A DNA stretch of 64,000 nt. It comes from Parabacteroides faecalis (GTDB taxonomy: Bacteria; Bacteroidota; Bacteroidia; Bacteroidales; Tannerellaceae). Shown here piece by piece: positions 60,769-64,000 of the stretch; the stretch's first letter is position 1; each line of letters starts with the position of its first letter. A program made the translations under genes and the position numbers. The notes below the pieces were generated by a model that had not been told where the DNA came from, made no database searches, and saw only the letters and a list, made by a program, of their open reading frames with translations. The DNA is taken from positions 1 to 64,000 of the forward strand of contig NZ_JAKZMM010000018.1 of the NCBI RefSeq assembly GCF_022809355.1, in the 5' to 3' direction.

Positions 60769-62463
60769 ATGGCTAAGAAAGGATTGACAAAAGGTGAAGA
60801 ATACCGACTGAAAGCTCTGTCATACATTGACAGGGTAATGTCAGGGGAACGACCGGCAGGGAAATATGAACGTCTGGCGGTAGAAAGACACCTGAATGAT
60901 TTGAAGATGGCCATGGAAAAGGGCATCTATTTCGATGACGCAGCGGCAAGGAGATACCTGTCTTTCTGCCAACTCATCAAGCATTTTGAAGGAGAATGGG
61001 CTGGCCAGGAATTTGTGCCAGAAGACTGGCAGTGCTTTATTCTGTACAGCATATTCGGGTGGAAGACGAAGGACGGTGTACGCAGATTCCGTTATGCTGC
61101 TGTGGAAGTTCCGCGTAAGAACGGAAAGACTACACTAGCAGCCATCATTGCGCTGATCGGTATGATCGCCGATGGAGAAAACGGTGCCCAGGTATATTCT
61201 GCAGCTGTGGATAAGGACCAAGCAGGAATCTGTTGGAACGCGGCCGGACAAATGATTGCAAGAAGTAAGAGACTTAGCAAGGTATGCAAAGTATGGAAGA
61301 CTTCCATCACGTATGAAGAGACAGCTTCTTTCTACAAGCCTCTATCCAAGGAGACGAAAAACAAGGATGGTTTGAACCCTCACTTCGCCATCTGTGATGA
61401 GATGCACGCATGGCCTACGGATGATATCTACAACCTGATCACATCCGGTATGGGTGCCAGGAAGCAGCCACTTATCTTCATTATCACGACGGCAGGATTC
61501 AACAAAGAATCACCCTACTTCAAGATGCGCAAGGTATATATCGACATTCTCGAGGGCGTGAAAACGGATGAGAATACATTCGCCATCATATACTGCCCGG
61601 ATGAAGGCGATGACTGGCACGACAGAGCCACCTGGTATAAGGCGTCGCCCAACTTGGGTGTGTCTGTGAAAGAATCGTTCATGGAGATCGAGTACCAGAA
61701 CGCCATCAACAAAGGCGGGACACATGAGGTATCATTCAAGACGAAGAACCTCAATATGTGGGTGGATGCTCCTGATGTATGGATCAGTGACGACCTGGTA
61801 GTACGCTGTGATCATGGTACCACAGACGACATGCTGGATGGGCAGAAATGCTGGGGCGCGATAGACCTTGCCTCGCACATGGATATCAATGCCCTCGCCC
61901 TCTATTTCCCTGAGCTGGAGCATCCGGCCATGAAGTTTTTCTTCTGGATTCCGGAGGCTAAGGTGAAAGAAAAGGAAGACCGCGTGGATTACCGTACCTG
62001 GGTGAGCGAGGGATGGGTCAAGATAACACCCGGCAATGTGATCGACATCAACTACTTTGTGAGGGACGTGTCTGAAATATTGCTTCGATACAATATGCAG
62101 TCGCTTGCATTCGACCCAGCCAAGGCTTATCACGGGGTCATACAGGGTCTGATGGCAGAGGGGTTTGACGACATCCTGGATGAATTCAACCAGAGCATGC
62201 GTAACATGAGCGAACCCACCAAGGAACTGGAATCGCTTGTGGCCTCCGGAAAGCTCGACCTGATGCAGAACCCCGTTATCCGGTGGATGTTCCGCAACGT
62301 GGCTATCTATCGAGATGCCAACGAAAACATCAAGATCGACAAGAAGCGGAGCTCTGAGAAGGTGGACGGTTGCGTGGCTGCAGCCATGGCCATCGGAACG
62401 AACATGTCTTACGAAGACAACGACATATCCAATGTGGGTGTGGCGTATGTATCAATGAAGTAA
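60769..62463 (+). CDS. terL: Terminase large subunit
   Basis: ATPase/nuclease that pumps phage DNA into proheads, 564 residues from ATG 60769. ATPase domain: Walker A-like VPRKNGKT (about 114-121) and Walker B AICDEMHAW (about 207). Nuclease domain: RNase H-like acids in GAIDLASHMDINALAL (about 363) and FDPAK (about 447). The C-terminal KRSSEKVDGCVAAAMAIG is typical of Terminase_1 family proteins. It is paired with the P27 small subunit as in HK97-like siphophages. Confidence 0.94.
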   Translation: MAKKGLTKGEEYRLKALSYIDRVMSGERPAGKYERLAVERHLNDLKMAMEKGIYFDDAAARRYLSFCQLIKHFEGEWAGQEFVPEDWQCFILYSIFGWKTKDGVRRFRYAAVEVPRKNGKTTLAAIIALIGMIADGENGAQVYSAAVDKDQAGICWNAAGQMIARSKRLSKVCKVWKTSITYEETASFYKPLSKETKNKDGLNPHFAICDEMHAWPTDDIYNLITSGMGARKQPLIFIITTAGFNKESPYFKMRKVYIDILEGVKTDENTFAIIYCPDEGDDWHDRATWYKASPNLGVSVKESFMEIEYQNAINKGGTHEVSFKTKNLNMWVDAPDVWISDDLVVRCDHGTTDDMLDGQKCWGAIDLASHMDINALALYFPELEHPAMKFFFWIPEAKVKEKEDRVDYRTWVSEGWVKITPGNVIDINYFVRDVSEILLRYNMQSLAFDPAKAYHGVIQGLMAEGFDDILDEFNQSMRNMSEPTKELESLVASGKLDLMQNPVIRWMFRNVAIYRDANENIKIDKKRSSEKVDGCVAAAMAIGTNMSYEDNDISNVGVAYVSMK

Positions 62464-62479
62464 TTAAAACAGAAAGAAT

Positions 62480-62698
62480 ATGAGTTGTCAAAAACAAATG
62501 ATCAGTATCGAGCCGCCAAAGTATGGCGATCGTACCGAAGTTTTCTACGTAAGCAATTACCGATGTCCGGTATGCAATGGTATCGGTGCATTCATGTCGG
62601 ACCTGCATGCCGGCAAGCCGGATATCTGCGATCATTGTGACGGAACCGGTAAGGTAAAAGCAAAAGTGACAATTGAATGGACTCCCGACAGGGATTGA
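62480..62698 (+). CDS. Small zinc-finger protein (DnaJ-like CxxC pairs)
   Basis: A 72-residue protein with two CxxCxGxG-like pairs (CPVCNGIGA and CDHCDGTGK, about 29-59), the pattern of a DnaJ-type zinc domain. It lies between the terminase and ssb genes, 16 bases after terL. Probably a small DNA- or protein-binding accessory; no function assigned. Confidence 0.75.
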   Translation: MSCQKQMISIEPPKYGDRTEVFYVSNYRCPVCNGIGAFMSDLHAGKPDICDHCDGTGKVKAKVTIEWTPDRD

Positions 62699-62712
62699 TT
62701 TAAAATTTGATT
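62698..62712 (+). repeat. Second copy of the 15-bp phage element
   Basis: ATTTAAAATTTGATT, identical to 56404-56418, ends 14 bases before the ssb ATG. Confidence 0.45.
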
Positions 62713-62726
62713 AAAAAGATAGTATT

Positions 62727-63074
62727 ATGAGCTACAACAAAATTCATTTGATTGGTTTCGCCGGGAAAGACGCGCAGATATACGATTTTCCTGATGGAAG
62801 CAGGGTGGCCAGTTTTACATTGGCTACGACAGAAAGAGGATACACGACTGCATCGGGAGCAACAGTTCCCGAACAGACACAATGGCACAACATCGTATGC
62901 CGAGGAAACAGTTGTTCTTTTGCCGAAAAACATGTCAAGAAAGGGGCTGGTTTGTCGGTTGAAGGCAAACTGAAATACAGAAGATACACCACTGCATCTG
63001 GTGCTGAGATAACAGTCGCCGAGATCTATGCCGAAAAGGTGGAATTCTTTAGTTTTGGTAAAAAGAAAGAGTAA
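62727..63074 (+). CDS. ssb: Single-stranded DNA-binding protein
   Basis: A 115-residue OB-fold protein (MSYNKIHLIGFAGKDAQIYD at the start; FTLATTERGYTT, then WHNIVCRGNSCSFAEKHVKKGAGLSVEGKL). The core fold is complete but the acidic C-terminal tail of cellular SSB is absent; it ends FFSFGKKKE, so it may not recruit host partners the usual way. It fits with DnaB and the initiator as the phage replication set, although placed after the terminase. Confidence 0.92.
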   Translation: MSYNKIHLIGFAGKDAQIYDFPDGSRVASFTLATTERGYTTASGATVPEQTQWHNIVCRGNSCSFAEKHVKKGAGLSVEGKLKYRRYTTASGAEITVAEIYAEKVEFFSFGKKKE

Positions 63075-63105
63075 AGTTTCACTTCAAAAGATAAATATCA
63101 ATCCA

Positions 63106-63480
63106 ATGAAAATAAAGGAGTTTAATGAGAAAGTATGCATAGGATCGGAAGTCGTGTTTGAGGGAAAAGTACGCCAGGTGAGAGATATCAACCGGAAGAC
63201 ACACGAGGCGTCACTTGGAAGATCCGAACTGTGGGTTCGATGCTCGGAATTCGAGCCATACTACGGCGGCGAAGTTCCGCCGTATGTTGCAGACAAAGAA
63301 CCGCCAGTCAGGATGGGAAGGCCTCCGAAACCGGTCATAGCCATATTCGAGGACGGGCGAAGAGTTTTTTACCAGACAACGAAAGAAGCTGCCAAGGAGC
63401 TGAAGGTAGGACTAAGAACCATCCAAATGGTACTCGGCGGGAAACAGAAAACAGCCCGTGGCATCCGCTTTCAGAGGTGA
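63106..63480 (+). CDS. NUMOD1-like domain protein
   Basis: A 124-residue protein from ATG 63106. The N-terminal 65 residues are beta-rich (SEVVFEGKVRQVRDINRKTHEASLG). The C-terminal half resembles the NUMOD1 DNA-binding module of homing nucleases (VIAIFEDGRRVFYQTTKEAAKELKVGLRTIQMVLGGKQKTARGIRF), a short beta pair followed by an HTH. No nuclease domain is attached, so it may be a stand-alone DNA-binding protein. Starts 31 bases after ssb. Confidence 0.7.
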   Translation: MKIKEFNEKVCIGSEVVFEGKVRQVRDINRKTHEASLGRSELWVRCSEFEPYYGGEVPPYVADKEPPVRMGRPPKPVIAIFEDGRRVFYQTTKEAAKELKVGLRTIQMVLGGKQKTARGIRFQR

Positions 63481-63519
63481 TAAGAAAGGAAGGATTGTAA
63501 AATCTTTACAGCTTCTTCT

Positions 63520-63548
63520 TTGATTTACAACAAAAAATGCTACCTTTG
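63520..63548 (+). promoter_or_regulatory. Promoter of the small gene at 63588
   Basis: TTG (63520-63522), 18 bases, TACCTTTG (63541-63548), 40 bases before the ATG. Confidence 0.65.
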
Positions 63549-63587
63549 CCCCGTAAACTATTAACAGCCCATGATATTTAACACCGT

Positions 63588-63818
63588 ATGATGGGCATTT
63601 ATACAACGAAAATGGGAGACATGCTAAAGAAAACAAGCCTTTTCTTGATATTCATGGAAGGCGTTTTGTTTTTCTTCACCTTAGGGAAGAACCCTATCAA
63701 AGAATATGACAAGAAGTTCAGGAAGAAAACAGATGCCGAACGAATTGCTCAAGACTGGCGTAATGTAGGAAATGATATCCGGACTGCTTATGAAAAATAC
63801 AAGGAACAAACCAAGTAA
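63588..63818 (+). CDS. Small protein with one membrane segment
   Basis: A 76-residue frame with one hydrophobic helix (about 15-33, KKTSLFLIFMEGVLFFFTL) and a charged helical tail (KEYDKKFRKKTDAERIAQDW). Several ATGs near the start (63588, 63591, 63612) make the N-terminus uncertain. It has its own promoter and terminator, so it is a separate unit inside the phage late region, a typical moron layout. Family not recognised. Confidence 0.6.
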   Translation: MMGIYTTKMGDMLKKTSLFLIFMEGVLFFFTLGKNPIKEYDKKFRKKTDAERIAQDWRNVGNDIRTAYEKYKEQTK

Positions 63819-63850
63819 CATGTAAATAACAAAAGTTTTCTATCTAACTC

Positions 63851-63885
63851 AAAGCGGGAACAGACAAAAATCTTTCCCGCTTTTT
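63851..63885 (+). terminator. Intrinsic terminator after the small membrane gene
   Basis: AAAGCGGGAA (63851-63860) pairs exactly with TTCCCGCTTT (63874-63883), then TTTC. Confidence 0.88.
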
Positions 63886-63886
63886 C

Positions 63887-63916
63887 TTTGCATTCTACAA
63901 AATTTGGGTATCTTTG
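63887..63916 (+). promoter_or_regulatory. Promoter reading out of the right edge
   Basis: TTTG (63887-63890), 18 bases, TATCTTTG (63909-63916). The following 84 bases contain no start of a convincing gene; the transcribed gene lies beyond the window. Confidence 0.65.
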
Positions 63917-64000
63917 CGGTGCGACACATATATACAGGCACTGCAAGAGCGCAGGCTAAGAGATAATAGAAGGCATAGGCAGTTCTATTATAATCCGTTA

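Larger units (their letters stand above)
49211..64000. mobile_element. Prophage of a tailed phage (left part; right end beyond the window)
   Basis: Starts between the DUF4286 gene and the integrase and continues past the window. Contents in order: integrase, lysogeny and toxin-antitoxin genes (leftward), then regulators, replication initiator, DnaB, HNH nuclease, second recombinase, terminase small and large subunits, SSB (rightward). No capsid, portal or tail gene is seen; these should follow to the right. No att repeat can be defined because only one end is present. Confidence 0.88.

Overview
The window looks like a Bacteroidales chromosome, most likely Parabacteroides or a close relative. 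Supporting signs are a SusC/SusD pair with glycosidases, many promoters of the Bacteroidota type (a TTTG or TTG box 18-20 bases before TAnnTTTG), AT-rich ribosome binding regions, and DUF4250, DUF4286, DUF5063, DUF6261 and DUF3853 families. The genus call is a judgement; phylum and order are firm.

Layout. 1-2.3 kb: a decaying glycan-degradation cluster on the minus strand (sulfatase remnant, GH88 hydrolase, DUF2264 gene cut short at the window edge). 2.8-9.0 kb: a minus-strand branched-chain amino acid operon ilvD-ilvB-ilvN-acyl-ACP thioesterase-ilvC. In front of it is a complete ribosome-mediated attenuator: promoter, a 19-residue leader peptide with 13 Leu/Ile/Val residues, an antiterminator arm just after the leader stop, and an intrinsic terminator. 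9.2-19.1 kb: housekeeping genes (ftsK, DUF5063, a DEDD exonuclease, an RlmI-type methyltransferase, a CDF metal exporter, initiator tRNA-Met, TetR regulator, KAS III, fabG, an RluA-type pseudouridine synthase). 19.2-31.7 kb: a polysaccharide utilisation locus read susC-susD-GH43-unknown 953-residue protein-GH2, with no regulator next to it. 31.8-33.3 kb: a DUF6261 gene behind an unusual leader made of nine 41-bp tandem repeats, a perfect 25-bp hairpin and a (CTGG)19 tract, all downstream of one good promoter. 33.5-37.7 kb: GH20 hexosaminidase and GH95 fucosidase, convergent. 37.8-42.8 kb: threonine operon thrA-(apgM-family gene)-thrC, in which the phosphoglycerate-mutase-like protein sits where a homoserine kinase is needed. 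43.5-49.2 kb: proline catabolism (pruA, proline dehydrogenase), DUF4250, gdhA, ruvC and DUF4286.

49.3-64.0 kb: the left part of a tailed-phage prophage, open at the right edge. A leftward lysogeny block carries an S24-type repressor, a PIN toxin with a short antitoxin, a small membrane protein and the integrase. A rightward block carries regulators (small HTH, LuxR-type HTH, DUF3853), a replication module (Lin1244/Lin1753-type initiator, DnaB helicase, SSB), an HNH nuclease, a second tyrosine recombinase, and terminase small and large subunits. A tRNA-like T-arm/acceptor helix and a second structured non-coding element lie between early genes.

The strongest candidates for something not yet described are the ilv attenuator, the repeat-rich, possibly phase-variable leader of the DUF6261 gene, and the tRNA-like RNA in the prophage. 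All calls come from reading the sequence; no database search was run.
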